Source of the DNA: an uncultured beta proteobacterium
GTDB lineage: Bacteria; Pseudomonadota; Gammaproteobacteria; Burkholderiales; Burkholderiaceae_C
DNA: 64,000 nucleotides
Assembly: GCA_903822205.1 (NCBI GenBank)
Contig: CAIJOK010000016.1
Coordinates: 1 to 64,000 of the forward strand
Reading direction: 5' to 3'
Made by a program: the position numbers and the translations under genes. The notes under the pieces are model-generated. The model saw only the letters and a program-made list of their open reading frames with translations. It had not been told where the DNA came from and searched no databases. Of this stretch, positions 15,762 to 26,835 are shown one piece after another; the first letter of the stretch is position 1, and each line of letters starts with the position of its first letter.

Positions 15762-18215
15762 ATGGCTGACCTGCCTGCGCTAACGCCTCTTAAACGGATG
15801 ACGACTGGATCGTCACCTGCGCAGGCCGTGGCTGTGTTGGGTCGGTTTGAGCTCAGACGCATGTTAGGACAGGGGGCTCAGTCACAGGTGTGGCTGGGCT
15901 TTGACCCCCGTCTGGAGCGCGAGGTTGCCATCAAGCTGATGAAGCCCATGCGGGGGCCAAACACCCAGGTGATCACCCAGTGGCTGCAAGAGGCCCGCAG
16001 CGTCAGCCGCCTGACCCACCCCAACATCGTGCCCGTCTTTGAAGCCGATGTACAAGACAAACAACCCTACCTGGTGTTTGAGTATGTGGCCGGACAAACC
16101 CTGGCCGACCTGATCGCCCAACAGGGGGGGTTGCCTCCTATGCAGGCCGTCAAAATTATTCAGGATGTGCTGGATGCCCTGGTGGCGGCCCATGCCGCAG
16201 GCGTGGTGCACCGTGACCTCAAACCCTCCAATGTATTGGTCGATGCCAGCGGTCGGGCCAGGGTGATGGACTTTGGCATAGCGGTTCGCATCAGCGACAT
16301 GGCCAACACCAGCGTTTCAGACAGTGCGGGCACGCCAGCCTACATGGCCCCCGAAGCCGCCCGTGGTGAGGCCATCACGCCGCTGATGGACGTGTATTCG
16401 GCGGGGCTGTTGCTAGCAGAGGCCTTGTCAGGCAACCCCCTGATCACCGACGCAGACCCCTACCGTGTCATTTACAAGGTGGCGCATGAGCCTTTGCACT
16501 TGCCCGCCAATCTACTGGCCAATCTGGACGACAAACTGCGTGCTACCTTGCTGCGTGCCCTAGCGCATGAGCCTGAACTGCGCTTTCCGAGTGCTCAGTT
16601 GTTTTTGGATGCCTTGGATCAATGGAGCGGCACTGGCGATGGTGTAGCGTCCGCCGATTCAGCGGCTCAAAGTGGCACTCTCGAGTTTTTGCTGCGTCGC
16701 ATGCGTCACAAAAGTGACTTTCCTGCCTTGTCCGAGTCGATCGTTCACATTCAGAGCATGGCCACATCAGAAAAGGAGAGCGTCAGCAGCGTCACCAACG
16801 AGATTTTGAAAAACGTGGCGCTGACCAACAAGCTCTTGCGACTGGTGAACAGCGCCCACTATGCCCGTGGCAACAAGATTGGCACGGTGTCGCGAGCGGT
16901 CACACTGGTCGGCTTTAACGGCATTCGCAACATGGCACTCAGCCTGATGCTGCTTGAAAACATGCAAGATCGTAAAAACGCGCATTTCCTTAAAGAGGAG
17001 TTTTTGCGTGCACTGATGTCAGGTGCCATCGCATCCGAGCTGGGGCGGCCCTCTGGTCACGGCGAAGAGGCCTTTATCGGAGGCATGTTTCACAACCTGG
17101 GGCGCATGCTGTCGCAGTTTTACTTTCCTGAAGAAGCAGCCACGATTCGCCACCTGGTGTCAGCCAAACAACACCCTGTCACAGAGGAAACTGCCTCAAC
17201 CCGGGTGCTGGGGATCAGCTACAGAGAGCTGGGCGTGGGTGTGTCCAAGGTTTGGGGCCTGCCTGAGAGTATTCAAAAGTGCATCGCAGGCCCTAGCGGT
17301 GAACCCCCTCTACAGATGCCCGCCGACCTGGAAGAGCAAATGCGCTGGACGGCATTGACAGCCAATGAAATTTCTGATGCCCTGCTGCATACAGACCCCC
17401 ATGAGATCGAGCGTTTGATCGATCAAACGGCCAAGCGTTATGGCAAAACACTGGGCATGGACAGCCACGCGCTGCAAACTTCCACTGTGTCTGCCCGCAA
17501 AAAACTCATCGACCTGGCCCAAGCCATGGATCTCCATGTACCGGCAGATTCCAAGGTGGCACATTTGTTAAAGAGTCCAGACGACCCCGTGGACGATCGC
17601 CCCGAGCCCACCCGTGATGCCATCAAATCCAATGAGCTGCACGCCACACGGGCCATGTCTGCCGCATCGCAAACGCCTGAGCGCCGCAGGTCGGACCGCC
17701 TGTCGCAAATTTTGGCCGCTGGTATTCAAGACATCACCAACGCGATGGTCGAGGACTTCAAGCTTAGCGATATCCTGCGAATGATTCTTGAGGCCATGTT
17801 CAGGGCGCTGGACTTTCATCGGGTTATCTTTTGTATGCGCGATGCCAAAACCGACATACTGACCGGGCGTTTTGGACTGGGCAAAAACGTCGAAGCCGTG
17901 GTCAAGTCCTTTTGTGTGCCGCTACAGATTGTTGGAAAACCCGACTTGTTCACCGCCGTTTGTATCAAGGGTGCCGACACCCTGATCACCGATGCCAGCG
18001 ACCCCCGAATCGTGGCCAGTTTGCCCTCCTGGTATCGTCAGTCTTTCAATGCGCCGACCTTTTTGGTCTTGCCCCTGTTGATCAAGGGTCGGCCCTTTGG
18101 CTTGATCTACGCCGACAAAATTGACAAAGGGGGTCTGACGGTCGATGAAAAAGAACTGGCTCTGCTGCGCACCCTGCGCAACCAGGCCATCATGGCCTTC
18201 AAACAGTCCAGTTGA
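15762..18215 (+). CDS. Ser/Thr protein kinase fused to HDOD and GAF domains
   Basis: Cytoplasmic signalling protein of 817 residues, no membrane span. Residues ~28-290 are a Hanks-type kinase: GQGAQSQVWLG loop, Lys58 in VAIKLM, VVHRDLKPSNV, DFGIAV, GTPAYMAPEAARGE. Residues ~310-520 form an HDOD domain (LLRLVNSAHYARGNKIGTVS, GMFHNLGRMLSQ). Residues ~650-815 look like a GAF domain ending near LRTLRNQAIMAF. The kinase is complete in catalytic residues. Fusions of kinase, HDOD and GAF occur in betaproteobacteria, but the targets are generally not defined. It is divergent from ompR. Confidence 0.88.
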   Translation: MADLPALTPLKRMTTGSSPAQAVAVLGRFELRRMLGQGAQSQVWLGFDPRLEREVAIKLMKPMRGPNTQVITQWLQEARSVSRLTHPNIVPVFEADVQDKQPYLVFEYVAGQTLADLIAQQGGLPPMQAVKIIQDVLDALVAAHAAGVVHRDLKPSNVLVDASGRARVMDFGIAVRISDMANTSVSDSAGTPAYMAPEAARGEAITPLMDVYSAGLLLAEALSGNPLITDADPYRVIYKVAHEPLHLPANLLANLDDKLRATLLRALAHEPELRFPSAQLFLDALDQWSGTGDGVASADSAAQSGTLEFLLRRMRHKSDFPALSESIVHIQSMATSEKESVSSVTNEILKNVALTNKLLRLVNSAHYARGNKIGTVSRAVTLVGFNGIRNMALSLMLLENMQDRKNAHFLKEEFLRALMSGAIASELGRPSGHGEEAFIGGMFHNLGRMLSQFYFPEEAATIRHLVSAKQHPVTEETASTRVLGISYRELGVGVSKVWGLPESIQKCIAGPSGEPPLQMPADLEEQMRWTALTANEISDALLHTDPHEIERLIDQTAKRYGKTLGMDSHALQTSTVSARKKLIDLAQAMDLHVPADSKVAHLLKSPDDPVDDRPEPTRDAIKSNELHATRAMSAASQTPERRRSDRLSQILAAGIQDITNAMVEDFKLSDILRMILEAMFRALDFHRVIFCMRDAKTDILTGRFGLGKNVEAVVKSFCVPLQIVGKPDLFTAVCIKGADTLITDASDPRIVASLPSWYRQSFNAPTFLVLPLLIKGRPFGLIYADKIDKGGLTVDEKELALLRTLRNQAIMAFKQSS

Positions 18216-18253
18216 TGGGTGTAGACGGGTGCTGATGGGTGCTGATGGGTGCT
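18214..18253 (+). repeat. 10-bp tandem repeat (GATGGGTGCT)4
   Basis: Four units of GATGGGTGCT with small variation begin at the stop codon of the kinase gene and end 24 bases before dsbB. Likely slippage-generated; it fills the whole gap between the two genes. Confidence 0.85.
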
Positions 18254-18276
18254 GATGCCACGTTGCTTTATCCTTT

Positions 18277-18837
18277 ATGAAAAATCTTCTTGCCATGTGT
18301 CGTGTTTTTATTCGTGAGCTGTTGTCTGTCCTTGACCATTCGCCCCGCCGCGTTTTTGCTGCCTGGTGTCTGATCTGCCTTGGCATGTTGGCATTTGGCC
18401 TGTACTTGCAGCATCATCTTGACATCACCCCCTGTCCAATGTGCATTGTGCAACGTTACGCCTTGTTGTCTGTGGCTTTGCTCGCCGGTCTGATGAGTCT
18501 TGTTCTAAGCCGCGCTATGCATATCGCAGGCGCTACTGTGCTGCTGCTAATGACTGGCTTTGGAGCTGGTGTGGCCATGCGGCAAACATGGCTTCAGTGG
18601 TATCCACCGCAAGTGGCAACGTGTGGCCGTGATTTTTATGGAATGATCGAGGCATTCCCGCTCAGTCGCGTTGTTCCGATGATCTTCAGGGGCAGCGGTG
18701 ACTGTTCGGCTGTGGACTGGACATTTTTAGGCGGGTCTGTTGCGTTTTGGTCGGCCATCAGCTTTTCACTATTTTTTGGGCTGTCCGCGCTGATGATCTG
18801 GCGCAGGTGTCGTCAGCCCCACGCCGACCGCCCATGA
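18277..18837 (+). CDS. dsbB: disulfide bond formation protein B
   Basis: Inner-membrane enzyme that reoxidises periplasmic DsbA and passes electrons to quinone. Four hydrophobic segments are present. The first periplasmic loop has the redox pair CPMC followed by VQRY, and the second loop has cysteines in ATCGRDF and GSGDCSAVDW. 186 residues, slightly longer than typical. A separate thioredoxin-fold lipoprotein is encoded at 31600-32229. Confidence 0.93.
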   Translation: MKNLLAMCRVFIRELLSVLDHSPRRVFAAWCLICLGMLAFGLYLQHHLDITPCPMCIVQRYALLSVALLAGLMSLVLSRAMHIAGATVLLLMTGFGAGVAMRQTWLQWYPPQVATCGRDFYGMIEAFPLSRVVPMIFRGSGDCSAVDWTFLGGSVAFWSAISFSLFFGLSALMIWRRCRQPHADRP

Positions 18838-19000
18838 CCAAAGTCCCGATACCCCATAGACCCCAAAGTTTTCACTGTCGTCCCTTTAACCGCTCATTGG
18901 TATCTGTGATGCAGGGCCTGCCAACTTGAGTTGTCGGATCGATGAAGATGAAAACTTGCGGACAGATAACCCCTGTGGTACGCCACAACCCTTACGCTCA

Positions 19001-19843
19001 ATGTCAAACACACCGCAACACACACCTTCACGATATTGGGCGGACTTAAGCACGACGGACTTTGCAGACCTACAAGTCAGTGGCTGCGCCGCAAGAACCA
19101 TTGCCATTCTGCCCGTGGCGGCCATCGAGCAACATGGGCCACACTTGCCGGTGAGTGTCGATACCGTGCTGGTCAACGGCATACTTACAGCAGCGATGGC
19201 CTGTTTGCCTGATTGTGTTCCAGCGCTGGTACTGCCAACCCAGTCCATTGGTTTAAGCGTTGAACACGCCCGTTTTCCCGGGACGCTGACCCTCAAAAAT
19301 GAAACCATCCTGAGCCTGTGGTTCGACATTGGAGAGTGCATCGCAGCAGTTGGCATTCGCAAGCTTGTTTTGTTTAACGCCCACGGTGGCAATGTCAGCG
19401 TGATGGATATGGTGGCACGTGACCTTCGCGCCCGCATGAACATGCTGGTCTATTGCGTGAGCTGGTTCAATCTGCCACTCACAGACACAGACGGAACTAA
19501 CGTGGCTGAACTCTTTGGTGCGTCGGAAATGCGATTTGGCATCCACGCAGGGGACATGGAAACATCAATGATGCTGGCCCTTGACCCCGTCCATGTTCAC
19601 ATGAACAAAGCACAAAACTTTAGTTCAACGGCAGAGGTACGCTCTCACATGTTTGCTATTTTGGGCAATGGCAAAAGCGCCAAGCTAGGCTGGCAAATTG
19701 AAGACTACAACCCCCTAGGTGCCGTCGGAAACGCAGCCGCAGCAACAACCGACAAAGGACGCACCCTCATCAGGGCTGCGGGGCGCTCACTGGCTCAACT
19801 GTTGATCGAACTAGATCAATTACCGTCAGTTACTGTTGCTTGA
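19001..19843 (+). CDS. creatininase-family amidohydrolase
   Basis: Family of metal-dependent amidohydrolases including creatininase and enzymes of cofactor synthesis; the substrate here cannot be told. Metal-binding motifs are [23 protein letters not shown] and [11 protein letters not shown]. The start at 19001 ([16 protein letters not shown]) is preferred over a TTG 75 bases upstream, although no strong ribosome binding site is visible. The last 18 bases overlap the end of rplQ on the opposite strand. Confidence 0.88.
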   Translation: MSNTPQHTPSRYWADLSTTDFADLQVSGCAARTIAILPVAAIEQHGPHLPVSVDTVLVNGILTAAMACLPDCVPALVLPTQSIGLSVEHARFPGTLTLKNETILSLWFDIGECIAAVGIRKLVLFNAHGGNVSVMDMVARDLRARMNMLVYCVSWFNLPLTDTDGTNVAELFGASEMRFGIHAGDMETSMMLALDPVHVHMNKAQNFSSTAEVRSHMFAILGNGKSAKLGWQIEDYNPLGAVGNAAAATTDKGRTLIRAAGRSLAQLLIELDQLPSVTVA

Positions 19844-20212
19844 TTCACCAACCGATTCCAAATCTACCAGTTCAACCAGAGCCATTGGTGCATTGTCACC
19901 TACCCTGAAACCCATCTTCAAAATGCGCGTATAACCCCCCGGCCGTGCTGCAAAACGTGGGCCAAGATGATTAAACAACTTAACGACACTATCACGGTCC
20001 CGTAAACGGTCAAACGCTAATCGGCGATTTGCCAAAGAGGGCTTTTTGGCCAATGTGATCATAGGTTCGACCACGCGCCTCAACTCTTTGGCTTTGGGCA
20101 AGGTTGTTTTAATAACCTCATGCTCAATCAAAGAATTCATCATATTGCGCAACATGGCTAAACGATGTGATGATGTCCTGTTGAGTTTGCGTAATCCATA
20201 TCCGTGACGCAT
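19826..20212 (-). CDS. rplQ: 50S ribosomal protein L17
   Basis: Large-subunit protein near the exit tunnel; last gene of the alpha operon. Begins [20 protein letters not shown], the family hallmark, so the ATG at 20212 is chosen. Contains [17 protein letters not shown] and GGYTRILK. 128 residues. Overlaps the convergent creatininase gene by 18 bases, leaving no space for a separate terminator. Confidence 0.97.
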   Translation of the reverse strand: MRHGYGLRKLNRTSSHRLAMLRNMMNSLIEHEVIKTTLPKAKELRRVVEPMITLAKKPSLANRRLAFDRLRDRDSVVKLFNHLGPRFAARPGGYTRILKMGFRVGDNAPMALVELVDLESVGESSNSN

Positions 20213-20291
20213 GTTGGTATCCTTGGTTTCAATTAAATTTAACCGTATCCGGCTGTTCAAATCCTGAAAAGGACTTCATGTAAATAACAGA

Positions 20292-21281
20292 TCAGCGTTT
20301 TTCAAGCGAAGCAGGAGGCCAACTTTCCAGTTTCAGACCCAAAGTCAGTCCCCTGGAAGCTAAGACTTCCTTGATCTCATTCAACGACTTACGTCCCAAA
20401 TTTGGAGTTTTAAGTAATTCATTTTCAGTGCGCTGAATTAAATCGCCGATATAATAAATATTTTCAGCCTTCAAACAATTGGCTGAACGAACTGTCAATT
20501 CAAGTTCATCGACAGGACGTAATAAAATAGGGTCAAATTGGTGATGTCCACGTGAAGATTGTGAGACGATCACGTCAATGTCCCCACCTTCAAGCTGTGC
20601 AAAGACAGCCAGTTGCTCAACCAAAATTTTGGCCGAATCACGCACAGCATCCTCTGCCGAAATCACACCGTTGGTTTCAATATCCAAAATCAGTTTGTCA
20701 AGGTCGGTCCTCTGTTCAACGCGTGCACTTTCAACCATATAACTAACGCGCTTAACAGGAGAAAAGGAGGCATCCAGAACTATTTTTCCAATAGACTGAG
20801 AAGGTTCATCACCATAACGACGCATGGAGCCAGGCACATAACCCCTGCCACTTTGTACCTTGATCTGCATATCTAACTTGCCACCGTGAGCCAAGTTAGC
20901 AATCACATGCTCTGGATTGATGATTTCAACATCGTGCGATATCTGAATATCCTTGGCGAGGACAACACCTTCGGTATCTTTGCTCAAGATCAAAGTGACT
21001 TCGTCGCGCTGATGCAACTTAAATACGACACCTTTGAGATTGAGCAAAATATTAACAACATCTTCATTGACACCATCGATCGAAGAAAACTCATGCAAAA
21101 CTCCAGAAATCGTCACTTCAGTAGGTGCAAAACCCTGCATTGATGAAAGCAAAACACGACGAAGAGCATTTCCTAAAGTATGACCGTAACCTCTTTCAAA
21201 GGGTTCCAGAATAACCCTTGAATGGTAAGCAGACATTTGCTCAACGACGATGTTTTTTGGCTTCAGTAAACTATTTAGCAT
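20292..21281 (-). CDS. rpoA: RNA polymerase alpha subunit
   Basis: Assembles the polymerase core and binds UP elements and activators. N-terminal dimerisation domain with [21 protein letters not shown]-terminal domain with [19 protein letters not shown] (DNA- and activator-contact helix). 329 residues, typical for Burkholderiales. Sits between rpsD and rplQ as in the classic alpha operon. Its DNA is AT-richer than the flanking metabolic genes. Confidence 0.98.
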   Translation of the reverse strand: MLNSLLKPKNIVVEQMSAYHSRVILEPFERGYGHTLGNALRRVLLSSMQGFAPTEVTISGVLHEFSSIDGVNEDVVNILLNLKGVVFKLHQRDEVTLILSKDTEGVVLAKDIQISHDVEIINPEHVIANLAHGGKLDMQIKVQSGRGYVPGSMRRYGDEPSQSIGKIVLDASFSPVKRVSYMVESARVEQRTDLDKLILDIETNGVISAEDAVRDSAKILVEQLAVFAQLEGGDIDVIVSQSSRGHHQFDPILLRPVDELELTVRSANCLKAENIYYIGDLIQRTENELLKTPNLGRKSLNEIKEVLASRGLTLGLKLESWPPASLEKR

Positions 21282-21385
21282 GAAAAATACCTCTCAATAC
21301 CTCCGATAATGCAATCGACAAGGCAGATGACGTGAATTATGGGTAATTTAGACTTCAAATACTTGCAGATCAAGCAAAAGAATGC

Positions 21386-22009
21386 TTAACGAGAATACAA
21401 CTCAACAATGAGAGACTCATTGACATCAGCAGCATACTGATCACGCTCTGGTACTGATTTGAAAACACCTTCAGTTTTCTGAAGATTCACATCGACCCAA
21501 GAGGGCATACCTACCTGTTGTGCCAATTGCAAAGCCTCAACGACACGATTTTGCTTTGCAGACTTGACACGCACTGCAACTACATCACCAGCACGCACCA
21601 AATAAGACGGAATATTGACAGACTTGCCATTGACCGTTATAGCCTTGTGCGATACCAATTGCCGAGCCTCAGATCGGGTTGATCCAAAACCCATGCGATA
21701 CACAACGTTATCTAGACGACTTTCAAGCAAGGACAAAAGATTAACACCCGTATTACCCTTGCGACGGTCTGCTTCTTCAAAATATTTGCGAAACTGTTTT
21801 TCCATCAAACCATACATGCGTTTGACTTTTTGCTTCTCTCGCAACTGCGTACCAAAGTCAGAGGTTCTTGCACCCGACGTGCGACCGTGCTGTCCGGGCT
21901 TTGATTCAAATTTACATTTATCATTGACTGCGCGACGAGCGCTTTTCAAAAACAAATCAGTGCCTTCGCGACGGGAAAGCTTACCTTTTGGACCAATAAA
22001 ACGTGCCAC
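21386..22009 (-). CDS. rpsD: 30S ribosomal protein S4
   Basis: Primary 16S-binding protein and, in E. coli, translational repressor of the alpha operon. The GTG at 22009, with AGGA at good spacing, gives [20 protein letters not shown], the normal N-terminus and 207 residues. The S4 RNA-binding motif is at [20 protein letters not shown]. An upstream in-frame ATG would add 18 non-conserved residues. Confidence 0.97.
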   Translation of the reverse strand: MARFIGPKGKLSRREGTDLFLKSARRAVNDKCKFESKPGQHGRTSGARTSDFGTQLREKQKVKRMYGLMEKQFRKYFEEADRRKGNTGVNLLSLLESRLDNVVYRMGFGSTRSEARQLVSHKAITVNGKSVNIPSYLVRAGDVVAVRVKSAKQNRVVEALQLAQQVGMPSWVDVNLQKTEGVFKSVPERDQYAADVNESLIVELYSR

Positions 22010-22142
22010 TTGAAAATCCTTTAAATCATCTGCTGCAAAATATGCAGGAGCTATTGTTAACAACAGCGGTGGTCTTGGAAAAAAAATGAGTCAAATCCAT
22101 CATCATCGCATGATGACCCAAAGAATTGACACAGTGAAAAAA

Positions 22143-22547
22143 TTAGATACGGCGGCGCTTTTGGGGACGGCAGCCATTATGGGGAACCGGTGTCGAATCA
22201 GCAATCTGATTGATTCGGATACCCAGTGCAGCCAAAGCTCGAACAGATGACTCACGCCCGGGTCCAGGACCTTTGATCTCAACATCAAGATTCTTGATGC
22301 CCTGCTCAATCGCAGCACGCCCTGCCACCTCAGAGGCTACCTGTGCCGCAAAAGGGGTTGACTTGCGAGAGCCCTTAAACCCTTGTCCGCCAGAGGAAGC
22401 CCAAGCCAGTGAGTTACCTTGACGATCAGTGATGGTAATGATGGTATTGTTAAAAGAAGCATGAACATGCGCAATACCGTCGGCTACGTTCTTGCGAACC
22501 TTTTTACGGACACGTTGAGCTGCGTTACCAGTGGGTGCTTTTGCCAT
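22143..22547 (-). CDS. rpsK: 30S ribosomal protein S11
   Basis: Small-subunit platform protein contacting mRNA near the E site. Conserved [31 protein letters not shown] and the C-terminus [12 protein letters not shown]. 134 residues. Between rpsM and rpsD. Confidence 0.98.
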   Translation of the reverse strand: MAKAPTGNAAQRVRKKVRKNVADGIAHVHASFNNTIITITDRQGNSLAWASSGGQGFKGSRKSTPFAAQVASEVAGRAAIEQGIKNLDVEIKGPGPGRESSVRALAALGIRINQIADSTPVPHNGCRPQKRRRI

Positions 22548-22579
22548 AATGGTCTTTCAATATTCGTTATTTATATTCG

Positions 22580-22945
22580 TTATTTTTTAAGCGATGCAGC
22601 GGCCTTGCGCGGACCTTTGCGCGTACGGGCATTGGTACGTGTACGCTGCCCCCGAACAGGCAACCCCCGACGATGACGAAAGCCACGATAGCAACCGATA
22701 TCCATCAATCGTTTAATGTTCATGGTGGTTTCACGTCTAAGGTCACCCTCAATCGTAAACCCAGCCACTTCATCACGAATTTTCTCCAATTCGGAGTCAG
22801 TCAAATCCATAATCTTTTTTGAATAATCAACACCACAAGACTCACAAATTTTTCGGGCGCGACTACGACCAATACCAAAAATGGCTGTCAGTCCAATTTC
22901 GGAGTGTTTTTGAGGTGGAATATTAATACCAGCAATACGTGCCAT
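22580..22945 (-). CDS. rpsM: 30S ribosomal protein S13
   Basis: Small-subunit head protein forming bridges to the large subunit. Begins [21 protein letters not shown]-terminal [20 protein letters not shown]. 121 residues. Usual place after rpmJ. Confidence 0.98.
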   Translation of the reverse strand: MARIAGINIPPQKHSEIGLTAIFGIGRSRARKICESCGVDYSKKIMDLTDSELEKIRDEVAGFTIEGDLRRETTMNIKRLMDIGCYRGFRHRRGLPVRGQRTRTNARTRKGPRKAAASLKK

Positions 22946-22969
22946 TTTAAACCCTTATAACTTTCGCAA

Positions 22970-23083
22970 TCAACCTTGACGCTGTTTGTGACGAGGGTCA
23001 GAACAAATGACCCTAACCACACCTTTGCGTCGTATAACTTTACAGTTACGGCAAATTTTCTTGACTGAAGCCGAAACTTTCAT
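22970..23083 (-). CDS. rpmJ: 50S ribosomal protein L36
   Basis: Small zinc-binding large-subunit protein of 37 residues, easily missed by length filters. Reads [20 protein letters not shown] and ends [10 protein letters not shown]. The zinc ligands are two cysteines in ICRNC, one in VICSD, and the histidine in PRHK, so this is the Cys-containing zinc form. Between infA and rpsM in the standard order. Confidence 0.97.
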   Translation of the reverse strand: MKVSASVKKICRNCKVIRRKGVVRVICSDPRHKQRQG

Positions 23084-23106
23084 GAAATGCTCCTGAATAA
23101 AAAAAA

Positions 23107-23325
23107 TTATTTAACACGAAACACAATACGTGCCCGTGTCAAGTCATAAGGGGTAAGTTCCACCGTGACTTTATCGCCGGGTAAAATTCTGATGTAATGC
23201 ATGCGCATTTTGCCAGAAATATGTCCCAATACGACATGACCATTTTCAAGTTTAACCCTGAAAGTTGCATTAGGCAGATTCTCGATAATCTCACCCTGCA
23301 TCTGAATAACGTCGTCTTTGGCCAT
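23107..23325 (-). CDS. infA: translation initiation factor IF-1
   Basis: OB-fold protein binding the ribosomal A site during initiation. Reads [20 protein letters not shown] and contains [20 protein letters not shown]; 72 residues. Its place between secY and rpmJ is usual in Burkholderiales. Confidence 0.98.
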   Translation of the reverse strand: MAKDDVIQMQGEIIENLPNATFRVKLENGHVVLGHISGKMRMHYIRILPGDKVTVELTPYDLTRARIVFRVK

Positions 23326-23333
23326 ATTGAGTT

Positions 23334-24644
23334 TTAAGAAGCCTTAAAGCTGGCTTTTTTTAGCAAACTTTCATATTGTTGCGACATCAAATAATTTTGT
23401 ACTTGCGCCATAAAATCCATGGTGACAACCACAATAATCAATAAAGACGTACCTCCAAAATAAAAAGGGACGTTGTACTTAAGAATTAAAAACTCAGGCA
23501 ACAAGCAGACCAGGGTGATGTAAATAGCACCGACGAAAGTGAGTCGCAACAAAATACTATCAATATATTTTGCAGTATTATCCCCGGGGCGAATTCCAGG
23601 AACAAAAGCGCCACTTTTCTTTAAGTTGTCAGCAGTTTCCTTGCTGTTAAACACCAGTGCGGTATAAAAAAAACAAAAAAACACAATGGCCGTAGCGTAA
23701 AGCATCACGTAAATGGGCTGCCCCGGGGTCAAAGACCCTGCAATATCTTTAAGCCAAATCATCGATTGACCTGACCCAAACCAGCCAGCAACCGTCGCTG
23801 GCAACAAAATAATGGAAGAAGCAAAAATAGGTGGAATCACACCCGACATGTTCAATTTAAGGGGCAGGTGAGATGATTGCCCACCATAGACCTTGTTACC
23901 TACCTGTCGTCTTGCATAATTGACCAAAATTTTACGCTGTCCCCGTTCAACAAAAACAACAAAATAGGTCACCAAAACCACAAGAATCATGATAAACAAA
24001 GAAACAATGATGCTCATTGCACCAGTGCGAACCAACTCAAGCAGGCCACCAACAGCGTTTGGTAAACCCGCTGCAATACCTCCAAAAATCAAAATTGAAA
24101 TACCATTACCCAAACCACGTTCCGTAATTTGCTCGCCCAACCACATTAAAAACAAAGTGCCTGTGGTTAAAGTAACCACAGCCGTCATTCTAAAACCAAA
24201 CCCTGGTGCAATAACAAGCCCTGCCGAGCTTTCAATCGCAACAGCTATGCCTAAGGATTGAAACAAAGCCAAGCCCAAAGTGCCATATCGCGTGTACTGA
24301 GTCAGTTTACGACGGCCTGCTTCACCTTCTTTTTTAAGCTGCTCAAAAGCGGGTAAAACATAACCCATCAGTTGCATGATGATGGATGCGGATATATAAG
24401 GCATGATCCCGAGAGCAAAGATGGTAAATCTGGACAGCGCTCCACCAGAGAACATATTGAACATCCCCAGAATACCGCCTTGCTGGCCCTTGAAAAACTG
24501 CTGGAGTTGGTTGGCATCAATTCCCGGAACCGGGATATGTGCACCTATCCTATAGACAACCAAAGCCATCAATAAAAAAACAAGTCGACGACGAAGATCA
24601 CCGTACTTGTCTTTTTTTGCGGGAGACACCGTGTTAATTGCCAC
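23334..24644 (-). CDS. secY: preprotein translocase subunit SecY
   Basis: Central channel of the Sec translocon, inner membrane, ten transmembrane helices. Conserved [43 protein letters not shown] and a C-terminal QYESLLKKA. 436 residues. Follows rplO and lies 8 bases before infA. Confidence 0.98.
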   Translation of the reverse strand: MAINTVSPAKKDKYGDLRRRLVFLLMALVVYRIGAHIPVPGIDANQLQQFFKGQQGGILGMFNMFSGGALSRFTIFALGIMPYISASIIMQLMGYVLPAFEQLKKEGEAGRRKLTQYTRYGTLGLALFQSLGIAVAIESSAGLVIAPGFGFRMTAVVTLTTGTLFLMWLGEQITERGLGNGISILIFGGIAAGLPNAVGGLLELVRTGAMSIIVSLFIMILVVLVTYFVVFVERGQRKILVNYARRQVGNKVYGGQSSHLPLKLNMSGVIPPIFASSIILLPATVAGWFGSGQSMIWLKDIAGSLTPGQPIYVMLYATAIVFFCFFYTALVFNSKETADNLKKSGAFVPGIRPGDNTAKYIDSILLRLTFVGAIYITLVCLLPEFLILKYNVPFYFGGTSLLIIVVVTMDFMAQVQNYLMSQQYESLLKKASFKAS

Positions 24645-24713
24645 TATCCTAGCTTTCCAAACAAGAGACTCATATCAGAATATCAGCAGATCTACAGATA
24701 AAACAATCTGTCA

Positions 24714-25148
24714 TCATGAAACAAAGGTACATCCTACTGCCATAAGGGCAAGCTTTGCACCCGCTGTTGCACCGATGTTTGTTAAATTCATAGCCTTGGT
24801 CATCGTTCCGGTCTTAATAATCTTTACAACACGCGCATTTTCTTTAACCAGACCGTGGCGCTTCAACAAGGGAATATCTACATCTAAAACCGCCAATTTA
24901 TCCAATGCTGACAAAGTAACCTCAGCATTTAGCTTAAGTAGAGCAGATTTAAATCCGCGCTTGGGAAGACGACGCTGCATAGGCATTTGCCCGCCCTCAA
25001 AACCAATTTTGTGAAAACCACCCGCACGTGACTTTTGACCTTTATGACCGCGTCCAGCAGTTTTTCCCAAGCCCGATCCAATCCCGCGTCCAACGCGACG
25101 CCGACTGTGTTTTGCCCCTTTTGCGGGAGAAATATGATTAAGTTTCAT
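24714..25148 (-). CDS. rplO: 50S ribosomal protein L15
   Basis: Late-assembly 23S-binding protein. Begins [20 protein letters not shown] and has the glycine-rich [20 protein letters not shown] tail that threads into rRNA. 144 residues. Between rpmD and secY. Confidence 0.97.
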   Translation of the reverse strand: MKLNHISPAKGAKHSRRRVGRGIGSGLGKTAGRGHKGQKSRAGGFHKIGFEGGQMPMQRRLPKRGFKSALLKLNAEVTLSALDKLAVLDVDIPLLKRHGLVKENARVVKIIKTGTMTKAMNLTNIGATAGAKLALMAVGCTFVS

Positions 25149-25158
25149 GCTAAGGCCC

Positions 25159-25341
25159 TTAAAGCACTTTGACCAAATAACTGATCTTGTTGATCATGCC
25201 GCGAACCTCGGGGGTATCGACTAACTCGCGAGTGCTGTGCATCTTGCGAAGACCTAAGCCCCTGACAGTGGCACGATGGGTCTTGGCGCATCCAATCGGA
25301 CTACGAACCAACTGAACGGTGAGGGTATGACGCGCTGACAT
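25159..25341 (-). CDS. rpmD: 50S ribosomal protein L30
   Basis: Sixty residues starting [20 protein letters not shown], with [20 protein letters not shown] typical of L30. The ATG at 25341 is used; an in-frame codon 15 bases upstream is not conserved. Lies 17 bases after rpsE. Confidence 0.97.
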   Translation of the reverse strand: MSARHTLTVQLVRSPIGCAKTHRATVRGLGLRKMHSTRELVDTPEVRGMINKISYLVKVL

Positions 25342-25358
25342 GACGGAAAACTCCAAAA

Positions 25359-25883
25359 TTAAACAAACAACTCTTCAACGGTCTTGCCACGTTTGGCTGC
25401 AACAACCGCTGGTGTCGTGGCACGCGACAAAGCATTCAGAGTAGCGCGAACCATGTTGTAAGGGTTGGTTGAACCATGACTTTTGGCCACAATATCGGTG
25501 ATGCCCACCACCTCAAACACGGCTCGCATGGGGCCACCGGCAATGATGCCCGTCCCCTTTGGAGCCGGCGACATCATGACAGACGCTGCACCGTGGTGAC
25601 CCATCACCTTGTGGTGAATGGAACCGCTCTTGAGAGAAACCTTATTCAAATTGCGACGGGCTTCATCCATGGCTTTTTGCACAGCAGAAGGCACTTCCTT
25701 GGACTTACCCTTGCCCATACCCACAGATCCATCGCCATCTCCAACAACAGTCAGTGCGGCGAAACCAAGAATACGACCACCCTTGACCACTTTGGTGACA
25801 CGGTTGATTGCGATCATTTTCTCGCGCAAACCATCCTCAGGCCCTTCGACCTTGCCTTGCATTTTTGCTTGAACTTTTGCCAT
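25359..25883 (-). CDS. rpsE: 30S ribosomal protein S5
   Basis: Decoding-fidelity protein with an N-terminal double-stranded RNA-binding fold. Shows [39 protein letters not shown] and [19 protein letters not shown]. 174 residues, with the Burkholderiales-type N-terminus [14 protein letters not shown]. Confidence 0.98.
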   Translation of the reverse strand: MAKVQAKMQGKVEGPEDGLREKMIAINRVTKVVKGGRILGFAALTVVGDGDGSVGMGKGKSKEVPSAVQKAMDEARRNLNKVSLKSGSIHHKVMGHHGAASVMMSPAPKGTGIIAGGPMRAVFEVVGITDIVAKSHGSTNPYNMVRATLNALSRATTPAVVAAKRGKTVEELFV

Positions 25884-25900
25884 GATGTGATCCGATGTAT

Positions 25901-26266
25901 CTAAAACTGTAGGCCGGCTTCGCGTGCAGCCTCTGCCAACGCCTTGACGCGACCATGATAGGCGTATCCGGCACGATCAAATGCAACCTTGCTGATGCCA
26001 ATGGCCAAGGCCTTTTCAGCCACTCGCCGTCCAACCAAGGTGGCAGCGGGCACATTACTGCCCTTGCTTTGTCCACCCAAAACTTTGCGAACATCTGCCT
26101 CTACCGTGGATGCAGATGTCAACACCTGACAACTGTCGCCAGATATGACACTGGCATAAATGTGAAGATTGGTTCGATGAACCGTCAAGCGGACCACCTT
26201 TTGATCTGCAATACGAAGGCGAGTTTGCCGAGCCCTGCGCAGACGCTGTTCTTTTTTGTTCAACAT
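25901..26266 (-). CDS. rplR: 50S ribosomal protein L18
   Basis: Binds 5S rRNA together with L5 and L25. Begins [20 protein letters not shown]; contains [13 protein letters not shown] and [20 protein letters not shown]. 121 residues. Between rplF and rpsE. Confidence 0.97.
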   Translation of the reverse strand: MLNKKEQRLRRARQTRLRIADQKVVRLTVHRTNLHIYASVISGDSCQVLTSASTVEADVRKVLGGQSKGSNVPAATLVGRRVAEKALAIGISKVAFDRAGYAYHGRVKALAEAAREAGLQF

Positions 26267-26277
26267 GGTGCAGATCC

Positions 26278-26811
26278 TTACTTCTTCTTGGCTTCTTTGA
26301 TGATAATTTTTTCGTCAGAATAACGAATACCCTTGCCCTTGTATGGCTCAGGTGGCCGCATAGCCCTGACCTCTGCCGCTATCTGCCCGACACGCTGACG
26401 GTCAGCACCCTTGATCACAATTTCTGTGGGCGTAGGAGTTGTGACCGTGATGCCCACTGGCATATCTATCTTGACAGGGTGGGAATACCCGACCGACAAA
26501 TCAAGAGAATTAGCCGCAGCTTGAGCCTTGTAACCAACACCTACCAAAGTCAGTTTTTTTTCAAACCCTTTGGTAACGCCCAAAACCATGTTGTTTACCA
26601 ACTGGCGCATAGTACCGGACAAGGCATCAGCATCAGACAATGCATTTGTGGCACAAAAAGTCACCTTGTCATCCGCAATCGACAACTTAACAGCAGAATT
26701 TTGATGAAGAGACAACACACCGGCTGCACCTTTCACAGTGATCGTTTGCTCATCCTGTGTCAGCAGTACGCCCGCAGGCAGAATGACAGGCTGTTTTCCT
26801 ATACGTGACAT
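26278..26811 (-). CDS. rplF: 50S ribosomal protein L6
   Basis: Binds 23S rRNA near the factor site. Begins [15 protein letters not shown]; the C-terminal signature is [20 protein letters not shown]. 177 residues. Confidence 0.98.
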   Translation of the reverse strand: MSRIGKQPVILPAGVLLTQDEQTITVKGAAGVLSLHQNSAVKLSIADDKVTFCATNALSDADALSGTMRQLVNNMVLGVTKGFEKKLTLVGVGYKAQAAANSLDLSVGYSHPVKIDMPVGITVTTPTPTEIVIKGADRQRVGQIAAEVRAMRPPEPYKGKGIRYSDEKIIIKEAKKK

Positions 26812-26835
26812 TTTTTATTCTCCAAAATGCTGCAC

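Noticed and set aside
20552..20876. Plus-strand frames inside rpoA
   Set aside because: Shadows of the conserved rpoA frame.
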